A stretch of 64,000 bases of DNA from Mesorhizobium sp. B2-3-12 (GCF_006442205.1 NZ_VFVR01000007.1:1-64000); one strand, 5' to 3'; counted from the first letter of the stretch, positions 8,174-17,805 are shown. Translations and numbers: made by a program. Notes: generated from the sequence alone by a model not told the origin.

Positions 8174-9394
8174 TTAATGCCGTGTGGCCTCGATCAGGGT
8201 CGAGGCGACCTTCTGTTGATCCTCGTCGGTCATCTGGGGATAAAGTGGAAGGACGATGGCATGATCCTGGGCTGCCTCCGACTCAGGCAGGGACATACGC
8301 AGCGATTGGGAGGAATAGACGTCCTCGCGGTGGGCACACATGATACCGCGTCGTGTGGCGATACCGGCATCCAGCATCGCCTGCATGACGGTGCGCTGGT
8401 CGGCGGACTCCGGCAAACGGACGCAGAAGCTCTGCCAGTTGGTGCGCACGTAGGACGGTTCGCGCACCAGGCCCAGCCATTGCGCCTCGCCGAGCAATTC
8501 GACGTAGCGTGCGGCCAGCGCGCGGCGGCGGACCACGATGCCGGGCAGGCGCTTGAGTTGCTCGCGGCCCACAGCGGCCTGGATGTCGGTCATGCGGTAA
8601 TTGAAGCCGAGCACTGGGTGGGTCTCGAAGATCACCTGGGCCGAGCCGTGGCGGACGGTGTCGGGCACGCTCATTCCGTGCTGGCGCAACAGCTTGAATT
8701 TGGCTGCCCAGTCAGCGTGCTTGGTGGTCAACATACCACCGTCGCCGGTGCTCATGATCTTGCGTGGGTGGAAGGAGAAGCAGGCCACGTCGCCGTGCAC
8801 TTTGCCAACCTTCTCCCACCGTCCATTCCAGAAGATCTCGCTGCCGCTGGCGCAGGCCGCGTCCTCGATCACGGGCAAGCCCTTGGCCTTGGCGATCTCG
8901 ACCACCGCGGCCATGTCGCAGGGCAAGCCCATCTGGTGGACGACCAATATTGCCGTGGTCTTGGCCGAAAGCGCCTGCTCGATCAGGGCCGGGTCGATGT
9001 TGTAAGTGGCCGGATCGACGTCGACAAAGACCGGGATCGCGCCGCAATAAGCAATCGAATTGGCGGTGGCGATGTAGGAATGGCTAACCGTGACCACCTC
9101 ATGGCCGGGCTTCACCCCGGCCGCCAGCAGGGCCAGATGCAGGGCCGTGGTGCAGTTCGAAACGGCCGCAGCGTGCGGCGCGCCGGTGAAGGAGGCGAAC
9201 TCCGTCTCGAAGGCCGCGACCTCGGGGCCTTGAGTGACCCAGCCGGACAGGATGACGCGGCGCGCCGCCTCGGCCTCGGCTCCATCCATCGTGGGCTTGA
9301 TGATCGGAATCATGTCGGCGTCCTCAGCTGAACGAAGTTGTCTCTCGGCGTGAGAAATTGCAGTCGTCGTATCACGATAAAGCGGGTCGCTCAC
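8174..9394 (-). CDS. DegT/DnrJ/EryC1/StrS-family sugar aminotransferase
   Basis: A PLP-dependent aminotransferase for nucleotide-linked keto-sugars. The catalytic lysine is in SFHPRKIMSTGDGG (K212 from the GTG start at 9394), with the typical AVSNCTTALHLAL cofactor-pocket segment and the VIEDAACASGS loop. Full length gives 406 residues, but the family normally begins near MIPIIKPTM. An internal ATG at 9313 has GAGGA seven bases upstream and may be the true start; the GTG also has AGGAG close by. It is the first gene of a probable minus-strand operon with the flippase and GNAT genes and could supply an amino-sugar for the same glycan. It is distinct from the second DegT gene at 19790. Confidence 0.88.
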   Translation of the reverse strand: MSDPLYRDTTTAISHAERQLRSAEDADMIPIIKPTMDGAEAEAARRVILSGWVTQGPEVAAFETEFASFTGAPHAAAVSNCTTALHLALLAAGVKPGHEVVTVSHSYIATANSIAYCGAIPVFVDVDPATYNIDPALIEQALSAKTTAILVVHQMGLPCDMAAVVEIAKAKGLPVIEDAACASGSEIFWNGRWEKVGKVHGDVACFSFHPRKIMSTGDGGMLTTKHADWAAKFKLLRQHGMSVPDTVRHGSAQVIFETHPVLGFNYRMTDIQAAVGREQLKRLPGIVVRRRALAARYVELLGEAQWLGLVREPSYVRTNWQSFCVRLPESADQRTVMQAMLDAGIATRRGIMCAHREDVYSSQSLRMSLPESEAAQDHAIVLPLYPQMTDEDQQKVASTLIEATRH

Positions 9395-9983
9395 CTTCTC
9401 CTATTGTTGGATACGGTAAGGACGGCCGGCGAATTGGGTCAGTGAATAAGGTGAGGTCACCGCCGATAGGATACCGTTCTGGCCGAGGTGACAGCTCCGC
9501 TTAAATCTGTTGTGCGGAACGCAGGAACAATAAGGACGCGTCGTTCCGGACTACGGGCCAGGCATGAGCACGCCTGACCGCGGGGTACGACGGCCTACCG
9601 CCCGGAGAAGGATCTAGGGCGGGCCTGATCAACTCGAGGCAGAGCTGTGGGAAGCGCCGTCAACAGGCGTAGCAACTCCAGCAAAAGGTGTAAGGGTTGT
9701 CCTTCTGGATTCCCCAAAACAAAGAGATAAAGACGCCGCGGGCTCGACATCAGAGCGGCTTGGATCTCTGGCGTTCGGCACCCATTGCAAGTGGCAGCAA
9801 TGGCGGACCCAACACTTCGGGGGGGAAGCCCAATGTGTCGGTCCGCCGCTATCGCCAGACCATCGCTGCCTTGAAAAGTATCCGTTAACGTTAATACTGA
9901 GCGATCCAGCAACAGGGGCGCCGTGGTCGAGCCCATGGGGCTCTGGCACGAATACTGCTTGAACCCGCTTACTTAAGGCACCA

Positions 9984-10211
9984 ATGAGGATATTCCAAAT
10001 GCGGGTAAACACTCAGCCAAGCCGGAGGGCAGGTTTATCGAAATGCATATTTTGCGAGCCGATTCAGGTCACGAATGTGCAAACCAACGAAAACGGAGAT
10101 ATCATAATCTCCATAACGGCAGACGATATTTACACGAAGAACTCAAAACAACGCTACGAGATAATACTGACCGATGAAGAAGTCCGCATCCTTAACGCTG
10201 CTACGCGGTGA
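9984..10211 (+). CDS. Possible small hypothetical protein
   Basis: A 75-codon frame with a plausible AAGG ribosome site 5-6 bases before the ATG. The second half (GDIIISITADDIYT, YEIILTDEEVRIL) has the alternating hydrophobic pattern of a real small beta-rich domain, and a CIFC motif lies near residue 22. Codon use is AT-rich compared with neighbouring genes, suggesting foreign origin if it is a gene. No family is recognised, and it could be a spurious frame. Confidence 0.35.
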   Translation: MRIFQMRVNTQPSRRAGLSKCIFCEPIQVTNVQTNENGDIIISITADDIYTKNSKQRYEIILTDEEVRILNAATR

Positions 10212-10720
10212 ATCGTCTGCAGATGCGGATACCGCCCACGGCCCGACTTACATGGACCTATGGCGATTGAATCAGCCATTGAAACCCACCCGTTATTGTT
10301 TCCGAAAAGGCGCCGGTTCAACGACTATCGGCATCCATCGTTAAACAGGTGTCGGTTGCGACTTGGCACAGTTGCCGTGAGCGCCAGGCGCTGGCAACGC
10401 GGCAGCCGCCCTGTTGTTCCATTGTGGGACGGAATGCAAAGTCGACGAACCCGAACTACGCGCAGCCGCTATGACGTCAGCGGGCTTTCGTTTGCCCCTT
10501 CACTTGCTATGGCGTCCGTTCGGATAGCTCTACTGCGCGCCTAAGCCTCCTGGACGACACGCGCCCGGCGTATCGTCCGCTGCCAGAAGGGCTCAACAGG
10601 TCGGCCCGATCAGGATCCACTGCCTGAGGAAGACCATCGATCTCGAGTTGGCTTGATGGCCTGGACAATCGCGCTCAGAGGCTACGCCTTCTGGTCGAAT
10701 TGATGTGACGGACAGTTAAG

Positions 10721-10732
10721 CGTTTATAAACG
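10721..10732. promoter_or_regulatory. Perfect 12-base palindrome upstream of the acyltransferase genes
   Basis: CGTTTATAAACG is fully self-complementary and ends 66 bases before the acyltransferase ATG at 10799, a reasonable position for an operator or a -10-proximal site. No known regulator consensus is claimed. Confidence 0.25.
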
Positions 10733-10798
10733 GGAAAGACCGACCGCCCCAGCGGGAGGCATGGCTCGGTTGCGGAGCATCGGCTCGAGTATTTACCT

Positions 10799-11986
10799 AT
10801 GGCAACGACTTATCAGGGTACGATTTCCGCTGGCCAGGCGTCCCGCACCATTGTGCGGCCCGCGGAAGACCGCATCGCCGGCTTTGATGGCGTGCGCGCG
10901 ATCGCGGTGCTGATGGTCTTCATCAGCCACAAGACGACCCTGCCCCACCACGACTCCTATGGCTCCGTCGGCGTCTGGCTTTTTCTGGTGCTCAGCGGCA
11001 TGCTCATCACCTCAATCCTGTCGGAAATGCGCGGAAAGGTCGAAGCGGGGACCCAGTCGAGGTGGCGCTCGATGGGCGATTTCTATCTGCGCCGCAGCTT
11101 GCGCATTTTCCCGCTCTACTATGCGTGTTTGGGTGTTTTCGCGCTGGCTTCGCTGTTCACCTCATTCGTTGGATTCTCGCGCATGGAAGCGACGATCTAC
11201 GCCCTCTATGGTACCAACATCTATATAGCGATGACGCCGACTGGGGACCACGGCCATTTCGGTCACCTCTGGTCGCTCTCGGCGGAAGAACAGTTCTACC
11301 TGCTCTTCGCGCCGATCCTCCTGTTCTCCCCGCGCAAATACCTGCTTCGGATTTGCGTCGGCTTTATGCTCGCTGGCGCGGCCATGCTGGCTTGGCTAGT
11401 GTCTGTGAAGACCCACCCGAACGCCATCCACGTCGATCCACTGATCGCTTTCGGCATGCTCGGTGTCGGCGGCTTTGTCGCCTCCTTGAAAAACCTCAAA
11501 CCGCGCGATTGGCTGGTGAGTGCGCAAGCCCAGGCGGCGGCCGGCCTGACGCTGATCGCGATCCCGCTGGTGTTCGGATATTACCGCGACACATGGAACG
11601 TCTGGGGACCGCTGACCTGCACGGTTGCTGGCCTGTTCCTGTTCCAGATCGCCCGCAACCAGCACACTCCAGTCGTGGCTTTCCTCAACCTGTGGCCTCT
11701 GCGCTCGCTCGGCCGGGTGAGCTATGCCTTCTACATCCTGCACCAGTTCGTCCATTTCTACGAGGTCCAAGCGGTGTTCCATAGGCTGCACCTGAACATC
11801 GACGGGCCGGCTGTCGTGCAACTCGCCGTGGAGCTTTGCATCACTGTCGCGCTGGCGACGCTCTCCTGGCATTTCTTCGAACGGCCGCTCCTGCGGCTGG
11901 GGGCCAGATTGACCGCGCGCGAGGGCGCCGAGGCCAGCAGCGCGGTCGCCGCCTTGTCCCCGGGCCGGCAAGCGGCCACGCGATAG
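10799..11986 (+). CDS. Acyltransferase 3 family membrane O-acyltransferase (copy 1)
   Basis: A 395-residue protein of the OafA/YrhL type, with about ten transmembrane helices. Family motifs are clear: GFDGVRAIAVLMVFISHK with the conserved catalytic-region His, then FYLRRSLRIFPLYY, HLWSLSAEEQFYLLFAP, and a C-terminal WHFFERPLL. These enzymes move acetyl or other acyl groups across the inner membrane onto surface polysaccharides. The start lacks a strong ribosome site, but the N-terminal length is normal. The next gene, 21 bases downstream, is a clear paralogue, so the pair looks like a tandem duplication, perhaps modifying different sugar positions. Confidence 0.9.
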   Translation: MATTYQGTISAGQASRTIVRPAEDRIAGFDGVRAIAVLMVFISHKTTLPHHDSYGSVGVWLFLVLSGMLITSILSEMRGKVEAGTQSRWRSMGDFYLRRSLRIFPLYYACLGVFALASLFTSFVGFSRMEATIYALYGTNIYIAMTPTGDHGHFGHLWSLSAEEQFYLLFAPILLFSPRKYLLRICVGFMLAGAAMLAWLVSVKTHPNAIHVDPLIAFGMLGVGGFVASLKNLKPRDWLVSAQAQAAAGLTLIAIPLVFGYYRDTWNVWGPLTCTVAGLFLFQIARNQHTPVVAFLNLWPLRSLGRVSYAFYILHQFVHFYEVQAVFHRLHLNIDGPAVVQLAVELCITVALATLSWHFFERPLLRLGARLTAREGAEASSAVAALSPGRQAATR

Positions 11987-12007
11987 AGGCTGGCGGAGCT
12001 CCGGCCG

Positions 12008-13096
12008 ATGCGACTCGACGACGAACGCCGCATCAGGGGTTTTGATGGCCTGCGCGCGATCGCCTTCATTTTCGTATTCATAAGCCACAAGTTCCATCAA
12101 GGGACATATGGATCCCTCGGGGGCGACGGGGTAATGCTCTTCTTCGCGCTCAGCGGCCTCTTGATCACGCGTATCCTGGCTCGGTCGCGGGTTGCGGTCG
12201 AGGCGGGCGAGGTGACGAGGCTAGCAGGCCTGGGGCGCTTCTACCTTCGGCGTTCAGCCAGGATATTCCCCGTCTACTACGCGATGATCGGCTTCTTCCT
12301 GCTCGCGTCGCTGGTCGTCCATTTCGATGGCTTCGATGGCGGCGCGCGCCTGGCCATGCTGCTCTACGCCACGAACATCTATGTGTTCACGACCGGCCAC
12401 TGGGTGGGCCATTTCAACCACTTCTGGACGCTGGCGATCGAAGAGCAATTCTATCTGGTGTTTGCACCCTTGCTTCTGTTCACCCACAGCAAGGCCGCTG
12501 GACATATCTGCGTTGCATTCGTGGTTCTGGGGCTCCTCACCCAGGCGGGCCTCGAATGGGCTGGAGTGTCGGCCAAGGTCATCGGCCTCAATCCCATGAC
12601 CGGCTTTGGTTATCTCGCCCTGGGCGGTCTGGTAGGACTAAACCTCGACAAGCGGGTGCCGGCATGGCTGGTTTCCACGCCGGCCCAGGCCATCGCGGCG
12701 CTTATCCTTCTCGTCGTGCCCCTCACTGTCCTGAAGGACGAGATCGTCTGGCGCGTCTATGCGCCGGCAGTCTCGGCTACAGCCGCGCTTCTGGTCCTCC
12801 AGATCGCAGGGAACCAGGGCACCCGTTTCGTCGCCATTTTGGAGACTTGGCCCCTGCGCAACCTGGGGCGCATCAGCTATGGCTGTTATGTTTTCCACGA
12901 GTTCATTCATTTCTACACCGTTGAGGCAGCGGCCCGGAAGTTCGGCGTCGTGTTCGAAGCGCCGGATTGGATCTCGGCTCCTATCGAGCTTGTGTTGACC
13001 ATAAGCCTGGCGACCGCCTCCTGGCGTTACTTTGAACGACCAATCATGGCTTGGGCCCATCGGCCGACGCGGAAAGCCGCGCCGGCGGCTGCCTGA
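12008..13096 (+). CDS. Acyltransferase 3 family membrane O-acyltransferase (copy 2)
   Basis: A 362-residue multi-pass protein, paralogous to the preceding gene along its whole length: GFDGLRAIAFIFVFISHK, FYLRRSARIFPVYY and EEQFYLVFAPLLLF match the corresponding segments of copy 1. It lacks the ~20-residue N-terminal extension of copy 1. GGAG lies about 10 bases before the ATG. It probably transfers acyl groups to a glycan at the inner membrane, co-transcribed with copy 1. Its 3' end overlaps the convergent glycosyltransferase gene by 70 bases, which is unusual. Confidence 0.9.
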   Translation: MRLDDERRIRGFDGLRAIAFIFVFISHKFHQGTYGSLGGDGVMLFFALSGLLITRILARSRVAVEAGEVTRLAGLGRFYLRRSARIFPVYYAMIGFFLLASLVVHFDGFDGGARLAMLLYATNIYVFTTGHWVGHFNHFWTLAIEEQFYLVFAPLLLFTHSKAAGHICVAFVVLGLLTQAGLEWAGVSAKVIGLNPMTGFGYLALGGLVGLNLDKRVPAWLVSTPAQAIAALILLVVPLTVLKDEIVWRVYAPAVSATAALLVLQIAGNQGTRFVAILETWPLRNLGRISYGCYVFHEFIHFYTVEAAARKFGVVFEAPDWISAPIELVLTISLATASWRYFERPIMAWAHRPTRKAAPAAA

Positions 13097-14067
13097 GCCC
13101 CCCAGATTGCCGGCCCGAGCAGCTTTCGCAGCAGGCCAAGATTGTGGTTCAGGCGAAGATAATATTCGCGTTCGGGTCCGTCGCGGATCTGGAGCACGGC
13201 CAATGGCGGGGTGGCGATGAGCATCTTGATCGCGCGCGCGATTCTTTGGCTCCGGGTTTTCAAGCCCCTCAGTTCCACCTCGCCTTCCTTGCGAGCGCGC
13301 TCCGTGAGCCATGCGCGCGTAAGACGGCCTGCATGGACCTTGTGGTCTACCACAAAGGCGTCCGAGTACCAGCAGCGATGGCCGGCTCCAATCAGGTCCG
13401 TCATCATCTGAGCCTCTTCCCCGCTTGCCAGGTTCGAGCCGACGCGACCCGTCGTGACGTCGAACCCGCCATGCGCTTCTAACACGCTGCGGCGGAACAA
13501 CATGTTGGCCCCGACGCCGATGGGATGATCGGTCGTGTCCACGAAGCCGTCCTCATCGACCACCGACAACAACAAGCGCGCCCGCGGCCCGAGCTTGCTC
13601 GGCGGCATTTCAAGGCTGGCGGCGTTGTCGGGCCAGCGCGGGATCACCCGCCCAGCCAGGATGGCGGTCTCGGCATCACAGCGCGCCGCGCAGGTGATCG
13701 CGCCCTCTACCCAGCCGAGGCGCGGCACAGCGTCGTCGTCCAGCAGCGCAATCCATTCGCCCCTACCGGCCTCGAAGCCCGCGTTGCGGGCCCGGGCAAC
13801 GCCTGGCGTGTCGAGCCGGATAAGGCTCACTCCCTCGCGACCCTTTAGGTCCTCCAGCACCTCGGCATGCGCCGGCGCCGAGGCGCTGTCGATGACGATG
13901 ACCTCCACCGGCTGGCCCACGCACTGCGGCAGCAGGGCACTGACGTTCTCCAGGACGTCGTGGCTGCGGTTGTGCGTAGCGATGACGATGCTGATGACCG
14001 GGGCACCGGCGCTGGTCTTTGGCGCGTCGTTGGCGTCCTGCATGGCAATCCGGTCCATAAATCCCAT
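13027..14067 (-). CDS. Family 2 glycosyltransferase
   Basis: A 346-residue GT-A enzyme. The N-terminal SIVIATHNRSHDVL and VEVIVIDSAS segments bind the nucleotide, and IALLDDDAVPR is the DxD metal site. The C-terminal ~60 residues are basic with amphipathic helices, which could attach it to the membrane. It follows the GT2 gene at 14074 by 6 bases and belongs to a minus-strand operon (deacetylase, GT2, GT2). Internal ATGs a few codons downstream are also possible starts. Donor and acceptor are not predictable. The last 70 bases overlap the convergent acyltransferase gene. Confidence 0.87.
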   Translation of the reverse strand: MGFMDRIAMQDANDAPKTSAGAPVISIVIATHNRSHDVLENVSALLPQCVGQPVEVIVIDSASAPAHAEVLEDLKGREGVSLIRLDTPGVARARNAGFEAGRGEWIALLDDDAVPRLGWVEGAITCAARCDAETAILAGRVIPRWPDNAASLEMPPSKLGPRARLLLSVVDEDGFVDTTDHPIGVGANMLFRRSVLEAHGGFDVTTGRVGSNLASGEEAQMMTDLIGAGHRCWYSDAFVVDHKVHAGRLTRAWLTERARKEGEVELRGLKTRSQRIARAIKMLIATPPLAVLQIRDGPEREYYLRLNHNLGLLRKLLGPAIWGAQAAAGAAFRVGRWAQAMIGRSK

Positions 14068-14073
14068 GCCCTT

Positions 14074-15045
14074 TCAGTCCAACGCCGCGTCCTGGGCGGC
14101 CGGTGGGCGTGCTCCCAGGCCGATCGACCAGAAGAACGCCGCTCGCAACGGCGTCGGCGTCACGAGCTGCCTTGCCGCCCGGAACGGAAATACCAGTAGC
14201 GCATGACGCACTGCGAATCGCACACCCTTGGCATCCCCCTTGGCCGCCCGCTCTACCGCCGCATCGGCGAAATAGGTGTAGAATCCCAATAGCGTGGCGA
14301 AGTACGAATGCAGCCACTCTTTCGGCGAGCGCCACTTGCGCCAGACCGGCATGGCGTGCCGCATGAATACCTTGCGCGTATAGGGGATCCGGCTCAGGAC
14401 CAAGGCATCGTAAGATCCCGACGGGCGCTGTCGGAACAAGACGCAAGGCACGGCCACATGCTCCATATGCCCTCCACCGGTTACTCGCAATTGCCAGTCC
14501 CAGTCCTGGTCTGCCAGCAGTGTCTCGTCAAAATAACCGTAGGCGTCGCGTACCCCGATACGCGCCATCGTTGCGCCGATCTGCGGGAAATAGCCGTCGA
14601 GCATCATCTTCAGATGGTCGCCGTCAGGGCGGATATCATGGGGGATCGGGGCCGCTATGGGTCGCAGATCAGGATCGGTCATCACGACCTGACCGAACAC
14701 CGCCTCGACCTCCGGGTGGCGGTCAAAGATTTGCAAGTGCGACCGAACATGTTGCTCGGTCCAGACGTCGTCGTCGTCCAGGAAGGCCAGGAACTCGCCC
14801 GTGGCCGCCCGCATCGCCGCGTTACGCGCGGCGCCGGCTCCAGCAGTCGACACGACGAGGTGCTGCGCGCCGTGGGCCTTCGTTACCGCGGCCGTGGCGT
14901 CGTGGTTGGAGCCGTTGTCGCCAACCAGAATCTCGAACCTCAGGTCCGGGCCTTCCAGCGCGCGGATGCTCGCCAATGCCGGGTCCAGGAACTGCGGACG
15001 GTCGCGGGTAGGGACGATTACCGAAACGATGCGCCCATTATTCAC
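14074..15045 (-). CDS. Family 2 glycosyltransferase
   Basis: A GT-A fold enzyme of about 323 residues. Key motifs are SVIVPTRDRPQFL, FEILVGDNGS and FLAFLDDDDVW (metal site), followed by a family-typical DQDWDW segment near residue 190. The frame is open to an ATG at 15060, but a GTG at 15045 overlaps the stop of the deacetylase gene as GTGA and has GGAGGA upstream, so this is preferred as a translationally coupled start. It lies between the deacetylase and another GT2 on the minus strand. It probably adds one sugar of the repeat unit; the specificity is unknown. Confidence 0.87.
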   Translation of the reverse strand: MNNGRIVSVIVPTRDRPQFLDPALASIRALEGPDLRFEILVGDNGSNHDATAAVTKAHGAQHLVVSTAGAGAARNAAMRAATGEFLAFLDDDDVWTEQHVRSHLQIFDRHPEVEAVFGQVVMTDPDLRPIAAPIPHDIRPDGDHLKMMLDGYFPQIGATMARIGVRDAYGYFDETLLADQDWDWQLRVTGGGHMEHVAVPCVLFRQRPSGSYDALVLSRIPYTRKVFMRHAMPVWRKWRSPKEWLHSYFATLLGFYTYFADAAVERAAKGDAKGVRFAVRHALLVFPFRAARQLVTPTPLRAAFFWSIGLGARPPAAQDAALD

Positions 15046-15854
15046 CCCCACTCCTCCCATCGATCGAAGACGCCCGATAGAGCCGCCGAAAATACACGGA
15101 TGTTGTCGAAGCGCGTGATGAAGGTCCGCGCGATGGTACCGGCCGAACGCGTCTCCTCGGCCTGGGCGTAGACCAGATCATAGCCGGCTGCCTTGGCCTC
15201 CCGCATGGCAACCGCCGTCCAGTTGGCCGACTGGCCGAGCGGGATTGCGAACGACGTCGGCGCAAAGCCGAGCCTGGCCTCGATCACAGCGCGCGAGCGC
15301 TCCAATTCCTCGCGCGCGGCGGAGCCGTCCAGCTGTCCAAAATCTGGATGGGTCGCGGAGTGACTGCCGATTTCGGCGCCGTCGGCGACGAGGCGCTCCA
15401 GATCGCGCCAGCCCAAAACCTCGTTGGTCGTCCAGGGCGAGCCACCTTCGCTCCAGTCGGTGACCACGAAGAGGCTCCACGGTATCGCGAGTTCTTTCAG
15501 GATCGGCGCGGCCATGGTCATCACGCTGCGCAGCCCGTCATCGAAAGTGATGGCGAGATCCATTGGGTCGCCCCCCGTCCGCGCGATCTGCGAGGCTGGG
15601 ACGAACCGGTAGCCCTGCGCGGCGGCCCACTCCAACTGGCGACGGAACAGCTTCGGCGGCACGTCGTTATGTTCCATCAACGGCTGACCGACCGAGTGGT
15701 AGGCCAGGATCCGGCCCCCTGAACGGGGGACGCGTCGGCCTAGGACGGACAAACCTTCACGTTCGATGACCATGCGTGGGCCGACCAGATGTCGCCTTTC
15801 GACACCGAACGCGCGCACAGCGCGCTTCAGAAACCTCGGCGCTGGCCCAAGCAT
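15042..15854 (-). CDS. NodB-type polysaccharide deacetylase
   Basis: A 270-residue carbohydrate esterase 4 protein. AITFDDG (residues 101-107) carries the catalytic base and metal Asp, and SHSATH (H165, H169) supplies the metal His pair. RILAYHSVG before the domain is common in the family. No clear signal peptide is present, so it may act in the cytoplasm on a lipid-linked or nucleotide intermediate, removing N-acetyl groups. The frame extends to an ATG at 16025, but the extra 57 residues look non-homologous and the start at 15854 is preferred. It is the first gene of the coupled deacetylase-GT2-GT2 series. Confidence 0.82.
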   Translation of the reverse strand: MLGPAPRFLKRAVRAFGVERRHLVGPRMVIEREGLSVLGRRVPRSGGRILAYHSVGQPLMEHNDVPPKLFRRQLEWAAAQGYRFVPASQIARTGGDPMDLAITFDDGLRSVMTMAAPILKELAIPWSLFVVTDWSEGGSPWTTNEVLGWRDLERLVADGAEIGSHSATHPDFGQLDGSAAREELERSRAVIEARLGFAPTSFAIPLGQSANWTAVAMREAKAAGYDLVYAQAEETRSAGTIARTFITRFDNIRVFSAALSGVFDRWEEWG

Positions 15855-16179
15855 ACCCACTTCGCCCTCTGTTCGTTTATCAATGTCGATAGCGGCTTCT
15901 GGCGAACGCGAGGCGCCAAAGACCCAATTTGTCGAACGGCGCCCTTCATCAGGAGGAAAGAGCAAGGCTCTGACAGGCTCGAAAACTGTTTTGCTCACCG
16001 AGCGTAGCAGACGCAGACCTTGCACAGACCAGAGTCAAAAAGCGTATCTTCGATACATTTTGGTCAGGCAGCTAAATCAAAAGTGTAAACTACGGTTTGT
16101 CCAGGCGTCGCATACGCGGGCCGACGAGGTGCCGGCCGGCAAACCATGCTGTTGAAGGCTCACGACTGACTGCCGCTCC

Positions 16180-17805
16180 TTAGCCGGCCACCAACCGGGG
16201 CAGCCATTCCGGCAGCAGGTTTCGGATCGCGTCCCAGGGTCCGTCAAAGGTCTTGGTCCGCGCTAGGCGCCGCCATACCCGTAGCCGTTCCGGCAGCGAC
16301 ATCAGGCGCACAGACCGTTTCAGGATCGCCTCGACGCTGTCGAACTCGCCGAACACCCCATTGAGCAGGATGTCGGGATAACCGCCATAGAATTCCTCCT
16401 CCGCGGGCGCACCCTGCTCCCGAAGCGGCGTGACTGGCGGTACGGCCAGGGCCTTCGCGTAAAGCGTCTCCAGGCTTTCGAGCCAATTGGGCGCGGTATG
16501 CAGCCGCTTCACGTTGGACGCCGTCTCTTCGCCCCGCTGGCGCAGGGCCTCTGGATCAGCGAGCCAGTCCGCCAGGATGCGGTTGTAGTCCGCCATCGAG
16601 GTGGCGAAGCCAATGGTTGGCGCCAGCCCGGGCATATCGGTGCTCATGACGTTCGCGTCCGGCGGATAGGGAAACAGCGTCACGCAGGGGGCGCCCACCC
16701 CGCCGGCTTCCAGCATCGAGGTAATCGATACAAAGGGGTAGGAGTCAAGGTAGATGTCCGCCGCCTCGAAGGCGAGCGACGGATCGGGCGTCTCTGGCCG
16801 CCCCATGATCCGCCCGCCAGTTGCCGCTATGGCCTCTTGCCAGTCGGCCGGCTCCCCCGGCCCTACGACCAACAACCCCGCATCCGGGCGGGCCAGGAGC
16901 GCCTCGACATGCATGTCGGCGAACGAAACTCCGCCCATCGTGCGGTATTTCACGCCGCGGGCCACGGACACCAGAAGCGGTCCGCCGGCCGGAAGGCCAA
17001 GCCTCTGCCGCGCCTGGGCCCGGCTGTGCCTGCGTACCGGCGGATCAATCTGGATCGGCAGGACGGCGTGACGCTCCGCCGGGATCCCGCGCCGTTCCAG
17101 CACCAGCCGCTCGCCCGACACGCGCGAACTGGCGACGAGGTCACAGACGGAGAGCCCGAGCCAGAAGGCGTGGTCGGCATGGTTGACCAGCACCACGGGA
17201 GGTCGGTTGCGCTCGTCGGCAAAGGCTATGCCCGGTGTCGGGTCCTCGTTGCTGACGTGCAGGACGACCAGGTCGAAATCGAGCGACAACTTGCGGAGCG
17301 CGCGGGCCCATTCTACCGATCCGCCGCGCGTCGCGCTAATCATATGGATGTGTCCGCCACGAGCCTCCACGGCCTCGCGCACCGAGTGCGGCGGCTCGCC
17401 GGGATGGCGCAACAGAGCCAGAGAGTGATGGCGCGCCTCGTCGGCGGCGATCCAGCGGCGCATCATCCGCGTCAAGCCGCCGACCTCGTTCAGAACGGTG
17501 GCCACATGCAGCACGCGGCTGATCTGCGTCCGCGCCGGTCGCGCAGCTTCGGCCTTCGCGGCAAGTGCCCGTCGCGCGATCTCGATCAATACGTGCTCAA
17601 GCGGCTCCGATCGATAAAAGCCGCAGTGCCGCTTGCGTGCAAGCGTGACGGCCGCCTCTACATAGGCCGCTGCGGAGTTGAGGTCGTCAGCTTCCAGACA
17701 GCGCTCAGCCTCACGCCGAAGGCTTTGAAAGTCTTCGTAGTTGTGACGCATACGCGCCACCTCTGGCTCGCAGGGTACGGTTTCAGATCGCATCGTCTCC
17801 GGCAT
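16180..17805 (-). CDS. Glycosyltransferase family 1/4-like protein
   Basis: About 541 residues. After a helical N-terminal part of about 90 residues the sequence has a GT-B-like fold: RVLHVATVLNEVGGLTRMM, DLVVLHVSNEDP, LLVSVARGVKY, LLVVGPGEP and a C-terminal donor-site-like segment (DIYLDSYPFVSITSMLEAG). The final ~90 residues resemble the tail seen in large GT-B proteins of capsule loci. The frame is open to an ATG at 17874, but ATG 17805 has GGGG at a good distance and is preferred. It is divergent from the acetyltransferase gene, with 183 bases between the starts. It is probably a cytoplasmic sugar transferase for the same glycan. Confidence 0.75.
   Translation of the reverse strand: MPETMRSETVPCEPEVARMRHNYEDFQSLRREAERCLEADDLNSAAAYVEAAVTLARKRHCGFYRSEPLEHVLIEIARRALAAKAEAARPARTQISRVLHVATVLNEVGGLTRMMRRWIAADEARHHSLALLRHPGEPPHSVREAVEARGGHIHMISATRGGSVEWARALRKLSLDFDLVVLHVSNEDPTPGIAFADERNRPPVVLVNHADHAFWLGLSVCDLVASSRVSGERLVLERRGIPAERHAVLPIQIDPPVRRHSRAQARQRLGLPAGGPLLVSVARGVKYRTMGGVSFADMHVEALLARPDAGLLVVGPGEPADWQEAIAATGGRIMGRPETPDPSLAFEAADIYLDSYPFVSITSMLEAGGVGAPCVTLFPYPPDANVMSTDMPGLAPTIGFATSMADYNRILADWLADPEALRQRGEETASNVKRLHTAPNWLESLETLYAKALAVPPVTPLREQGAPAEEEFYGGYPDILLNGVFGEFDSVEAILKRSVRLMSLPERLRVWRRLARTKTFDGPWDAIRNLLPEWLPRLVAG

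Larger units (their letters stand above)
9395..10798. other. 1.4-kb mostly non-coding region between divergent polysaccharide genes
   Basis: The region separates the minus-strand aminotransferase from the plus-strand acyltransferase. Apart from the low-confidence small frame at 9984-10211 nothing gene-like is seen; frames at 9595-10012 (minus) and 10260-10544 (plus) have no recognisable motifs and unusual composition. No transposase remnant could be identified. The length and the compositional mix suggest gene decay or an old insertion site. Confidence 0.4.

Noticed and set aside
7802..9331. Long plus-strand open frame of 509 codons
   Set aside because: It lies opposite the flippase and DegT genes, which have clear family motifs; the translation is Gly/Asp/His-rich and without any motif, typical of an antisense shadow in high-GC DNA.
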